The notes beneath the pieces were generated by a model. The model was given only the letters and a program-made list of their open reading frames with translations. It was not told where the DNA came from and did no database searches. Both the position numbers and the translations under genes were made by a program. Source: Clostridium_AT stratigraminis (GTDB lineage Bacteria > Bacillota > Clostridia > Clostridiales > Clostridiaceae). Taken from it: a DNA stretch of 64,000 nucleotides. The stretch covers positions 54,640-118,639 of the forward strand of contig NZ_JBJHZZ010000009.1 in the NCBI RefSeq assembly GCF_045310675.1, given 5' to 3'. How positions within the stretch are numbered: position 1 is the first letter of the stretch; each line of letters begins with the position of its first letter. This document shows, one piece after another, positions 1 through 7,765 of this stretch.

Positions 1-641
1 TGACTTGTGCTTAAGTTATTATCTTTTCTAAATTTAATAACCTTTTCTTTCATAGCTTCCCCATATTTTCCGTCTAATGCACCTAAGTAATAGCCTTTAT
101 CTTTAAGCCTTCTCTGGACTTCATATACGTCGGCGCCAGTATCACCAGGCTCTAGATATCTAAATTTATTTATGAACATGTCATATGGACCACCATATAT
201 GACTACAGGGGTTCCATAGCCAACTCTTTCATATAAATTTTCTACATCTTTATTAAGCATTCTTATGCAGCCAAGTGACACTGAGCCGCCTATAGATAAA
301 GGCTTATTAGTGCCGTGTATGCCATATCTGCCCCAAGGTACATTAAGTCCCATCCATCTAGTACCAAAACCGGCACTCCATTTTCCTTTGCTTACAATAG
401 TCCATGTACCGATTGGAGATGGAGTAGATGGTTTTCCACCAGCTATAGTATAAGAGCTTACAATTAAATTTTTTTGAGTGTCAATTAAATATAATTTTGT
501 ATCTACTAAATCAATTAGAATATTGTATTTCGGCTTATATTCATTAGATTTTATCTGGGTTTCAGCCTCGATTAATGTAGGAAAGAAGGATAAAATATAT
601 AATGAAAAAGAAAAAATTAAGATACATTTTAAGGTTTTAAT
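1..641 (-). CDS. L,D-transpeptidase (YkuD) with peptidoglycan-binding domain, C-terminus cut by window edge
   Basis: Exported enzyme expected to form 3-3 peptidoglycan cross-links outside the membrane. Read on the minus strand, it has a signal peptide of about 26 residues (KTLKCILIFSFSLY...EA) and then a YkuD domain. That domain carries the HGTNKP stretch and the nucleophile motif SLGCIRM, with the Cys codon at 267-269. After it comes a peptidoglycan-binding repeat (LEPGDTGADVYEVQRRL) that runs off position 1. The frame has no ATG, GTG or TTG before the signal peptide. The only start that fits the ribosome binding site AAGGAG (650-655) is an ATT at 639-641, eight bases away. A TTG just upstream lies in another frame and meets a stop after six codons. 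The start is therefore either a rare ATT or hides a frameshift. A terminator at 710-763 separates it from the gene upstream. Confidence 0.8.
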   Translation of the reverse strand, partial: MKTLKCILIFSFSLYILSFFPTLIEAETQIKSNEYKPKYNILIDLVDTKLYLIDTQKNLIVSSYTIAGGKPSTPSPIGTWTIVSKGKWSAGFGTRWMGLNVPWGRYGIHGTNKPLSIGGSVSLGCIRMLNKDVENLYERVGYGTPVVIYGGPYDMFINKFRYLEPGDTGADVYEVQRRLKDKGYYLGALDGKYGEAMKEKVIKFRKDNNLSTS

Positions 642-709
642 TTTATCAACTCCTTACTATTATAAAATACAAAGTTATTATTTACTTTAGAAAATAAAAT
701 ATTCAAATA

Positions 710-763
710 AAAAAGTAAGAAGAGTGGTAATATGTTCCTCATACTTTCCTCTTCTTACTTTTT
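710..763. terminator. Intrinsic terminator hairpin
   Basis: A 15-bp perfect inverted repeat (710-724 with 749-763), arms AAAAAGTAAGAAGAG and its complement, ends in A/T tracts on both sides. It lies just downstream of the NlpC/P60 gene on the minus strand and upstream of the L,D-transpeptidase gene. Confidence 0.8.
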
Positions 764-779
764 AGTTGATTTTATTAAA

Positions 780-1913
780 TTAATTTACGTACTTTACATA
801 ATCGCTGTAAACATAACCTTGAATTCCATTTAATTTTATGTTTATCCAATTACCATCTTGTGATGCGTTCAAAAATTCTGCAAATTGATTTTGTGCTAAG
901 GTTCCGTAAATTGAACTACTAGCGGAAGCAGATGCCCTAATATTAAGTAAGTAAGCATTATTAATGGCAACGTATCTGCCGGTTAAATTTGAATTAATTA
1001 AATTACCATATATAAATCCTGTCTGACCATTATAGGTTATTTGATACCAGCCATTAGAAAAGTTCAAAATTTTCACAATTGCATCCTTTGGAATGGTTCC
1101 TGCTAAACTTCCGGATGTAGAAGGACTAGTTCTGAAATTCGCCGCATAATTTACATTGACTATTTTACCTAAGGAACTAGATGTAGTAATGGAATCATCA
1201 ACAATATTTATATATCTTCCGGGAATATAACCATTATTAATATCATCCATTGTAACAAAATACCTTTTAGTGCCTTGAATACCTCCAAACACTTGATCCC
1301 AAGTTGCCTCATAGGTATATGCTCCACTAATACCATTTAGGGTACCCCATCTATCAAAAATCAATACGTGATCACCTGGTCTATCAAGAATATCCATATG
1401 CTTTAATTGACTCAAAGAAATTTTTGTAAAATAGTTATCAAATAAGGAATAGGTAGAAAGTTTATCACCTGCAATATTAAAAACTGATTGAACAAAACCT
1501 GAACAATCTATGCCTGAAGTACCTGGAATTAAACCGTAACCTGCAGTTGTATTTACATTACCTGTATTGGCTCCCTTATTAACCGCATCTAAGAAATTTG
1601 TCCAAGAAGCACCGTATGAACTTGAATCTAAGCTATCATGACCACCCCAATTATAGGGAATTCCTCTTGCTTCATCTGCGGCAATTCCATTTAACTGATC
1701 TGGCTGAGTTACCATAGAAGAATAGGTAGAACCTATAGAATTATTTTTACTTTTGTCATAAGTCCATGTGAGGTTTATCATATTCAGTGCTCTTTGTTCT
1801 GCTTGACTTCTAGAAATAGAAGTGGCAGTAACAGCACCTGTTTTATAAGAAGGAATTGTAACTGCAGTTAAAAACAATAAAGCTATTGATGTTTTATGAG
1901 TCCATTTCAACAA
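780..1913 (-). CDS. Secreted NlpC/P60-type cell wall hydrolase with two SH3b domains
   Basis: Predicted peptidoglycan endopeptidase acting outside the cell. A signal peptide covers about residues 1-27. The Cys/His catalytic domain spans about 85-235, with Cys137 in GIDCSGF and His182 in GDHVLIF. Two bacterial SH3 domains, about 248-308 and 312-377, should bind the wall and show the usual NxR start and GWxxI/GxxGY spacing. The start is one of two tandem TTG codons; the first (1911-1913) is six bases from AGGAG. The SH3 pair is C-terminal, whereas many clostridial P60 enzymes carry it N-terminally. It sits between two other wall enzymes but is separated from each by structured DNA, so it is probably transcribed alone. 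Confidence 0.82.
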   Translation of the reverse strand: MLKWTHKTSIALLFLTAVTIPSYKTGAVTATSISRSQAEQRALNMINLTWTYDKSKNNSIGSTYSSMVTQPDQLNGIAADEARGIPYNWGGHDSLDSSSYGASWTNFLDAVNKGANTGNVNTTAGYGLIPGTSGIDCSGFVQSVFNIAGDKLSTYSLFDNYFTKISLSQLKHMDILDRPGDHVLIFDRWGTLNGISGAYTYEATWDQVFGGIQGTKRYFVTMDDINNGYIPGRYINIVDDSITTSSSLGKIVNVNYAANFRTSPSTSGSLAGTIPKDAIVKILNFSNGWYQITYNGQTGFIYGNLINSNLTGRYVAINNAYLLNIRASASASSSIYGTLAQNQFAEFLNASQDGNWINIKLNGIQGYVYSDYVKYVN

Positions 1914-1975
1914 TTATCACTCCTAAAATTTTTTTATTAATATAAGTATTCATCGCAGATTTCTTATATTGAATT

Positions 1976-2264
1976 TAGCAAAAATATATAAAATATGTGG
2001 AATGAGGTTAAAAGCCTAAATGGCTTTTAACGGGCAACTTATGAGTGGCAGCGAGTGCTTTTAAGATGCCCAGTGCCAAGTTTAAAAAAAACTCCAAAGC
2101 CTTAGGCTATTCGTTTATTTGAGTGAAAGAATAGCCACAAAGCCTTCGTGTTGTATGTCTGAATGAAATGAATTTAGTTCAACACTTGGTTTTGTGGCTA
2201 TTGAGAGCTTAGAACTTCTTTCGAAGCGATGAGCTCATGCATCATATTTTATATATTGTAGCTA
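1976..2264. repeat. Unexplained 289-bp element bounded by inverted repeats (MITE-like or structured RNA)
   Basis: This fills the 395-base gap between two cell wall hydrolase genes. Its ends (1976-1997 and 2243-2264) are inverted repeats matching at 20 of 22 positions, the inner 15 perfectly. Inside are further stems: 2007-2016 with 2022-2031 (10 bp, five-base loop) and 2130-2141 with 2191-2202 (12 bp), the latter enclosing 2148-2153 with 2180-2185 (6 bp). No coding frame is evident. Terminal repeats with internal hairpins suggest a non-autonomous mobile element or a large structured RNA. I did not find a clear target-site duplication or a second copy in the window. Confidence 0.5.
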
Positions 2265-2308
2265 TTTTTATATAAATTTTTAACTGTGAAGTTCCTAATA
2301 TAGTCAGA

Positions 2309-3094
2309 TTAATATGAAAAAACCATTTTATCAACTCTTAATGCTACAGTCTTTGACCAAAGCCAAGTATTTGTAGTACTATCATCAAAATAGAACTGTG
2401 CACCATGAGTAGGATCTGTACCTTTTAATGCATCTAAGGCAGCCTGTCTACTATCAGCTGTAGCAGGATTATTAATCCATCCATTTAAAACTGGTGTAAA
2501 TTGATAGTAACCATTTATTTGTTGATAGATTACATCTTTAATAGTATTTGGCCAATCAGCACTTTTTACTCTGTTAATTACAACAGCACCAACAGCAACC
2601 TTAGCTTCATATGGCTCACCTTGAGCTTCAGCGTTTATAAGTCTAGCTAATAAATCTAAGTCTGCTTCGGTGTAAGGAATTACACCTGCAGATGCCTGAC
2701 TTACAGAAGTTGAAGGAGATGAACTTTGTGAAGAGCTTGTACCCGGAATTATTAAAGTCTGATTTGGATATATAGCATCAATCCAATAGTTATTTGCAGT
2801 TCTTAAAGCAGTTAGAGAAACACCAAATTTTTTCGCTATTAAATATAAGGTATCTCCGCTTTTTACAGTATACTGCACAGCAGGTACATTTAATACTTGT
2901 CCAGGATAAATCATAGAAGAACCTAATTTATTAGTCTGCATAAGCACTGAACTATTAGTATTAAATAAATTTCCTATTTTATATAGAGAATCACCAGATA
3001 CAACTTTATAGCTGGCAGCATGTACCAAATTACCAGATAGAAATGAGATTGATAGAGCAAAAAGTAAACTTTTTGTTATTTTAGATTTTAGCAT
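2309..3094 (-). CDS. LysM-SleB/CwlJ-type cell wall hydrolase
   Basis: Exported lytic enzyme. A signal peptide covers about residues 1-27. Two LysM peptidoglycan-binding modules follow at about 28-71 and 74-118 (YKVVSGDSLYKIG, YTVKSGDTLYLIA). After a Ser-rich linker (120-136) comes a Hydrolase_2 (SleB/CwlJ) domain at about 145-261. The putative catalytic Glu156 is in LINAEAQGE, and the family signature GAVVINRV follows. The family includes spore cortex lytic transglycosylases, but the LysM modules suggest vegetative wall turnover. The ATG at 3094 has AAAGGAGG upstream. The leader is a c-di-AMP riboswitch, which commonly controls wall hydrolases, so expression should fall when c-di-AMP is high. 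Confidence 0.85.
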   Translation of the reverse strand: MLKSKITKSLLFALSISFLSGNLVHAASYKVVSGDSLYKIGNLFNTNSSVLMQTNKLGSSMIYPGQVLNVPAVQYTVKSGDTLYLIAKKFGVSLTALRTANNYWIDAIYPNQTLIIPGTSSSQSSSPSTSVSQASAGVIPYTEADLDLLARLINAEAQGEPYEAKVAVGAVVINRVKSADWPNTIKDVIYQQINGYYQFTPVLNGWINNPATADSRQAALDALKGTDPTHGAQFYFDDSTTNTWLWSKTVALRVDKMVFSY

Positions 3095-3106
3095 AATTGC
3101 CTCCTT

Positions 3107-3212
3107 TTGCCTCCGAGGTTAGTTGACGGGTTCGGGTAAGAGGTACCCTACTCATTAAATGAGATTCACCCCAGGATAAATCCCCCGTACTCCTTTTGGA
3201 GATTCGGCGTTT
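3107..3212 (-). promoter_or_regulatory. Cyclic di-AMP (ydaO/yuaA) riboswitch
   Basis: On the minus strand the leader shows the conserved ydaO blocks in order: GCCGAA near 3205, CCTGGGGTGAATCT near 3165-3178, TAGGGTACC near 3143-3151, then ACCCGAACCCGTCA and CTAACCTCGGAGGC down to 3109. The GCC...GGC ends can form the closing stem. It lies 13 bases upstream of the LysM-SleB start, and the family is known to switch off wall hydrolase genes on binding c-di-AMP. From 3213 to 3445 I see only AT-rich promoter-like DNA between the divergent genes. Confidence 0.88.
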
Positions 3213-3445
3213 TGTATGTGATTATTGTAACAAAAGAAATCTTATATTTCTATGCAATATATGTGGAAATGGGGGCAAATGATGGTATGTGTTTAATTCC
3301 TAAGTATATTAAGGCTTATTTTAATTTAAACTATATATTATAAAATTAAACTTTTAAAACAATTTTAAATATACATAAAGTTGCGACAAAAATTAATATA
3401 TTATATTATAAAATAAGGATTAATTTAAGAGGGGATGGCATATGA

Positions 3446-4693
3446 ATGAATTTAATGACGAAATTTAAAAGACTAGGTAATAATAATTTCCATGCATTAA
3501 CCCATAAAAACTTTAGATATTATTGGTTTGGACAATGTATCTCCTTAATAGGTACCTGGATGCAGAGTATAGGTCAATCTTGGCTGGTTTTTACCATTAC
3601 AGGTTCACCATTTTTGCTTGGACTTGTTGGAACTATTCAATTCCTGCCTATAACCATATTTTCTCTTTTTGCAGGAGTAGTTGTAGATAGATTTCCAAAG
3701 AAGAAGATATTATTAATAACTCAAAGCATTTCTATGCTCCTTGCTTTAACTCTTTCAATTTTAGTATTTACACATACAGTAAAATATTCATACATACTTA
3801 TAATAGCTCTTATTTTGGGATTTACAAATACACTGGATACACCAACAAGACAAACCTTTGTAGTTGAGGTAGTTGGAAAGGAAGATTTAATGAATGCAAT
3901 TGCATTAAATTCTGCTGTTTTTAACTTAGCAAGGATTCTTGGACCATCAATTGGTGCATTGATCATGTCTCTACTAGGTGCTGGATGGTGTTTCTTGTTA
4001 AATGGCCTTAGTTTCATAGCGGTTATTTATGGACTTATTAAAATAAAACCAACCCCTTATGTAAGAAAAACAAATTCGGAAAGTAAAATATTAAAGGAAA
4101 TTAAAGATGGGTTATTATACATTTATAAGACTCCAAAGCTAATGAAAACAGTTTTAATTGTATTTGTATTGGGAGTTTTTGCTTTTAATTATAATGTACT
4201 GCTTCCTGTATTTACAAAAAATGTTCTTCATCAGTCTGAAGGAACCTATGGATTTTTAATGGCATCATTGGGAATAGGTTCACTTATTGGTGCTGTTACA
4301 GTATCTTTAAAAAGTAGGAAGGGTCCTAAACATTCAACTTTGCTGCTAAGCTCAATTATAGTATCAATAATGTTGATGCTCACTGGATTAAGTAAACTGG
4401 AGTACATAGCTGCATTTTCTTTAGCTATAACTGGTGTATTTAATATTTACTTTTCCACAACAGCAAATTCTACACTCCAAATAAATGCTAAAGATGAATA
4501 CAGGGGAAGGGTGATGAGCGTATATGCCTTAGTTTTTGCAGGTTCAACTCCTATAGGTAATTTGTTTTCAGGCACAGCTGCAGATAAGCTTGGAGCTTCC
4601 TCAGCCTTTGTAGTTAGTGGAATATTAAGCCTTTTATTTATAACAATTTTAGTTATAATATTTAATAGAAAACCAAATTCTGAAAAAGCTTAA
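3446..4693 (+). CDS. MFS transporter, EntS-like (MFS_3) exporter
   Basis: A 415-residue inner membrane protein with about 12 predicted helices. It is of the MFS_3 type, related to the enterobactin exporter EntS and to Bacillus YfiS-like drug exporters. The N-terminal signature FRYYWFGQCISLIGTWMQ followed by GQSWLVF is characteristic of the family. The loop between helices 2 and 3 has VVVDRFPKKKIL, the MFS D-R-x-x-K/R pattern. The substrate cannot be told from sequence. Start choice: the ATG at 3446 is preceded by GAGGGGA about ten bases upstream. Another ATG four bases earlier is in a different frame and stops quickly. It is monocistronic, ending at a bidirectional terminator. Confidence 0.8.
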   Translation: MNLMTKFKRLGNNNFHALTHKNFRYYWFGQCISLIGTWMQSIGQSWLVFTITGSPFLLGLVGTIQFLPITIFSLFAGVVVDRFPKKKILLITQSISMLLALTLSILVFTHTVKYSYILIIALILGFTNTLDTPTRQTFVVEVVGKEDLMNAIALNSAVFNLARILGPSIGALIMSLLGAGWCFLLNGLSFIAVIYGLIKIKPTPYVRKTNSESKILKEIKDGLLYIYKTPKLMKTVLIVFVLGVFAFNYNVLLPVFTKNVLHQSEGTYGFLMASLGIGSLIGAVTVSLKSRKGPKHSTLLLSSIIVSIMLMLTGLSKLEYIAAFSLAITGVFNIYFSTTANSTLQINAKDEYRGRVMSVYALVFAGSTPIGNLFSGTAADKLGASSAFVVSGILSLLFITILVIIFNRKPNSEKA

Positions 4694-4764
4694 TTAAAAG
4701 AAGTTTCTATTTATCATTGATTTTTATAGCTTTGCAGAAATATTATATATGTGATATGAAAAAA

Positions 4765-4798
4765 AAGGGATGAGTTAAAAACTTTTAACTCATCCCTT
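4765..4798. terminator. Bidirectional terminator between MFS and LtaS-type genes
   Basis: A 16-bp perfect inverted repeat (4765-4780 with 4783-4798, arm AAGGGATGAGTTAAAA) with A/T tracts on both flanks lies between two convergent genes. Confidence 0.85.
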
Positions 4799-4802
4799 TA
4801 AG

Positions 4803-6671
4803 TTATTTTGCGTTATCTTTAAAATAATTACTTCTTATTATTGTATCAGAAATAGTTATACCTTCAATTTCTGAGGTTTTTTCTTTTTCACTAGAACTGT
4901 TACCTATATATTCTCCATTTGACAGAACTGCAAAACTCTTATTGGTATTAAATAAATTCTTACCTATAGCCGTTCTTTCAAGAGATTTGGTATCGGCACC
5001 CATTAAATAAGCGAGGCTAGGAAGAAGGTCAACTTGTCCGCCAATATTACTGAATTTCTTACATTCCATACCTTTAGTGTATATAATAAGAGGTACTCTC
5101 ATATTATTATTCTGCCACCAGCTTTCTTGAGGCTGAATTTTTGAAACCTCATCATCGTAATATTTGTGTATTCCAGTATGGTCACCATATACCACTACTA
5201 CTGAATTATCTAAGACACCATCCTTTTGAAGCTTGTCTAGAAAAATTCCAATGTGTTTATCAGTATAATGAATACTTTGAAAGTAACCGCCTAATTTTGT
5301 TTCATCGAGCTTACTGTCTAGTTTTAATTCTCTATATTGTGCTGGAATATCAAAAGGTCCATGACTTGATAATGTTATCATAAAACTGTAAAAGGGCTGT
5401 TTTTGCTTTGCGATTATTGGTTCTGCCTGACGAAGAAAAGAACCATCACTTAAACCAAGTCCAATTGTTTCATCTAGTTTATAAGAGGTTTCATCCACTG
5501 CCTTTTGAAAACCAATGGAAGTAAGAGCAGGCATCCAATTCCAATAGGAACCTTTATCAGGATGTAGTGCTATAGTTGAATAACCAATACCTTGCATTAG
5601 CTTAGGCAGAGAATTGTAACTATTATTAGGGTAACGGAAGAAAGTACTACCGCGTCTTACAGGATAAACTGATGTATTGGTCATTAACTCTGCATCTGAG
5701 GTTGTTCCGTTGTATACTTGTTCATAATAGTTATCAAAATAAAAACTGTTTTTTAATAATTTATTTATATTAGGAGTTATTTCTTGATTGTTAATTTTTT
5801 GCCCTATAACGAAATTCTCTAAGGATTCAACCTGAATTAGAATTAAATTTTTACCTTTAAACATTCCCTTATATTCATTGTCTGGAAGGGATTCCTTATT
5901 ATTCATGAACCAAGTTTCTATTTGATTTTTCTCAGTACCCGAAAGCTTAAAAGTCTTATTATCTTCATAATAGTTATAGGCATCATAAATATGATAACCT
6001 AGAGGAGATAAATTAGCTATTGTTTGAGTAGGTGTCCAGCAAGTCCTAAAAAGTATGGTCTTTTGTCCTTTTTCAACTATATCTATTTTGTAATGGTCAA
6101 ACCATATATATCCTATAGATATCAATAGGCTCAATAAAAAAAATATAGGTAATCTCTTTTGATTCTTATATTGGCTTTTGTAAAATATAGTTAACGGAAT
6201 TAAAATTATAAAGTCAATTACAAAAACCAAGTCTATTGTCCTCATCATTGAGAATACATCACTAGATAAATTGTTTAAATTTCCAGTTTGACTTAAATTG
6301 TGCAGGGTTATGAAACTATTAAAACCTCTAAAATACCATAAATCACATAATAATAGAAAGGTAAATAATAGATCTATAACTATAAAATACAGAAGCTTGC
6401 CTCTATTTTTAAATAAAAAAGAAAAGGACAAGAAAATAATAATAAAACATAAATAAACTAATAGATGGGGACTTCCATAAAATGCCCAACCTACTTTAAA
6501 GGATGTGGCTTTATCGCTATTTATAAGCAAAATAAAAAGTATTGATTTTAAATAAAGGCATAAGAGAGTTACAAAAAATAAAGTATCTTTTGCAAGTAAT
6601 TGGAGGTTTTCTTTTAAAATGCCTTTTCTGTTGATTTTATTTGTATTTAATTTAGTAGTATTATTTAGCAA
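4803..6671 (-). CDS. LTA synthase family protein (sulfatase-fold phosphoglycerol transferase)
   Basis: Membrane enzyme that transfers glycerol-phosphate from phosphatidylglycerol onto lipoteichoic acid or a related polymer, working on the outer face. Five hydrophobic segments occupy about residues 30-205. An extracellular sulfatase-type domain follows at about 270-600. The nucleophile Thr lies in YNGTTSDAEL (about residue 325), and VVYGDHTG carries the metal-binding Asp-His pair. Length (622) fits LtaS. The start is TTG, preceded by AGGAG eight bases upstream. It has no partner gene nearby, consistent with LtaS usually being encoded alone. Whether it is the main LTA synthase or a primase-like paralogue cannot be decided here. 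Confidence 0.82.
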   Translation of the reverse strand: MLNNTTKLNTNKINRKGILKENLQLLAKDTLFFVTLLCLYLKSILFILLINSDKATSFKVGWAFYGSPHLLVYLCFIIIFLSFSFLFKNRGKLLYFIVIDLLFTFLLLCDLWYFRGFNSFITLHNLSQTGNLNNLSSDVFSMMRTIDLVFVIDFIILIPLTIFYKSQYKNQKRLPIFFLLSLLISIGYIWFDHYKIDIVEKGQKTILFRTCWTPTQTIANLSPLGYHIYDAYNYYEDNKTFKLSGTEKNQIETWFMNNKESLPDNEYKGMFKGKNLILIQVESLENFVIGQKINNQEITPNINKLLKNSFYFDNYYEQVYNGTTSDAELMTNTSVYPVRRGSTFFRYPNNSYNSLPKLMQGIGYSTIALHPDKGSYWNWMPALTSIGFQKAVDETSYKLDETIGLGLSDGSFLRQAEPIIAKQKQPFYSFMITLSSHGPFDIPAQYRELKLDSKLDETKLGGYFQSIHYTDKHIGIFLDKLQKDGVLDNSVVVVYGDHTGIHKYYDDEVSKIQPQESWWQNNNMRVPLIIYTKGMECKKFSNIGGQVDLLPSLAYLMGADTKSLERTAIGKNLFNTNKSFAVLSNGEYIGNSSSEKEKTSEIEGITISDTIIRSNYFKDNAK

Positions 6672-6756
6672 AACTAAAACTCCTTTTGTATTTTATATTT
6701 AAATCACAATAAAAATTATACAGTAATTATTTTAATAGAACAATAAGTAAAACAAA

Positions 6757-6783
6757 AATCTGGTTACATAAAATAACCAGATT
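6757..6783 (-). terminator. Terminator after the 53-residue membrane protein
   Basis: A 10-bp perfect stem (6757-6766 with 6774-6783, AATCTGGTTA) is followed on the minus strand by a run of five T. It lies just downstream of the small gene ending at 6797. Confidence 0.75.
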
Positions 6784-6796
6784 CAGTGTCTTAGAA

Positions 6797-6958
6797 TTAA
6801 TAATTTATTGAAATTTGAGCTGAATATTTGTGTGGATTGATTTCTTCAATAGTTGGTATTTTACTATTCTTGTTTTTTAGGTAACCTCTGTATATAAAAA
6901 ATATTTCAACTAAAAGTATTAATATTAATACGGCAAGTATTTTTATAAATCTTGACAT
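6797..6958 (-). CDS. Small single-span membrane protein (53 aa), unknown
   Basis: Not recognised. The protein starts MSRFIKILAVLILILL, giving one transmembrane helix at about residues 5-23. A basic stretch follows (YRGYLKNKNSK) and a polar tail ends in SAQISINY, so the topology is N-in/C-out or a signal anchor. A good ribosome binding site (GGAGG) sits six bases before the ATG, and a dedicated terminator follows the stop, both supporting a real gene. It lies between the LtaS-type gene and queT, all on the minus strand, with its own spacing of over 100 bases on each side. Confidence 0.6.
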   Translation of the reverse strand: MSRFIKILAVLILILLVEIFFIYRGYLKNKNSKIPTIEEINPHKYSAQISINY

Positions 6959-7074
6959 TCATACCTCCATATACATTGCTTGAGAATACAATATACATAT
7001 ATTAATATTTATGCTGTTAATATTACACATAATATTAAATTGAAATAATTTTTAACTTAAAATAAAGTACTAAT

Positions 7075-7566
7075 TTACTGAAAGTACTGCTTTATTTTTG
7101 TGTTTTTATCTATAAATAGTAATAGAGGTAATCCAAGCACGTAGGTGCATACAAGTTCACCAAAACCAACTTGCAGTGCTGCTAAAATAAATGGAATGTT
7201 TGCTGTGTAAGTTAATAGTAGCCCTATAACCACTGCATTAACAAGTACAGCAGGCAGTGGAGCAATATACTTTTTAAATTTCATATTACTCTTTCCTATG
7301 TAATAGGTAATAATAGCTGCAATTAATGTAGCAAAAGAACCAACTACTATATCCAAAGGTCCTATTGAACTTAAAAGATTTGCTATAACACAGCCAATAA
7401 ATAGTCCTGGAATTGATAGGGATGAGAAAAAAGGTAAAATTGTAAGGGCTTCTGCAACCCTAAATTGGATTTCACCATAGCTCATAAAGGCTAAAGACAT
7501 GGTTAATGCGGCGTAAATTGCTGCTATAAGTGCTGCAATTACAATTTTTTGAGTTTTACTTTTCAT
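7075..7566 (-). CDS. queT: QueT-family queuosine precursor ECF transporter S component
   Basis: A 163-residue membrane protein with about five helices, expected to bind preQ1 or another 7-deazaguanine precursor and work with a shared ECF energizing module encoded elsewhere. Family features are the KIVIAALIAAIYAALT start, the AEALTILPFF segment, and SSIGPLDIVVGS. The preQ1-I riboswitch directly upstream strongly supports the substrate. Its AGGAGG ribosome binding site is the riboswitch's 3' end, so translation should be blocked when preQ1 is plentiful. Confidence 0.9.
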   Translation of the reverse strand: MKSKTQKIVIAALIAAIYAALTMSLAFMSYGEIQFRVAEALTILPFFSSLSIPGLFIGCVIANLLSSIGPLDIVVGSFATLIAAIITYYIGKSNMKFKKYIAPLPAVLVNAVVIGLLLTYTANIPFILAALQVGFGELVCTYVLGLPLLLFIDKNTKIKQYFQ

Positions 7567-7576
7567 ATTTTTTGTT

Positions 7577-7616
7577 CCTCCTAGTTTTGTTAAGGCAGGA
7601 TGGTTACGAACTGCCT
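7577..7616 (-). promoter_or_regulatory. preQ1-I riboswitch
   Basis: The minus-strand RNA has the compact preQ1-I layout. GGCAG pairs with CTGCC around the loop TTCGTAACCATC, followed by the A-rich tail TTAACAAAACTAGGAGG that forms the pseudoknot. The tail matches the known Thermoanaerobacter aptamer motif (UUAACAAAAC-AGG). The Shine-Dalgarno sequence lies inside the aptamer tail, implying control of translation initiation of queT ten bases downstream. Confidence 0.9.
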
Positions 7617-7765
7617 GTACCTTAGATATTTAAAGTACTTGTCTATTTTAGCTTGTATTTATTCTTAAGTCAATAAAATTAGAACATATATCACTTTTAA
7701 GGAAAATGTATTATAATTAGTAAGTATGAGATTTTGTCTTAAGTATTATTTTTAAAGGAGTTTAC

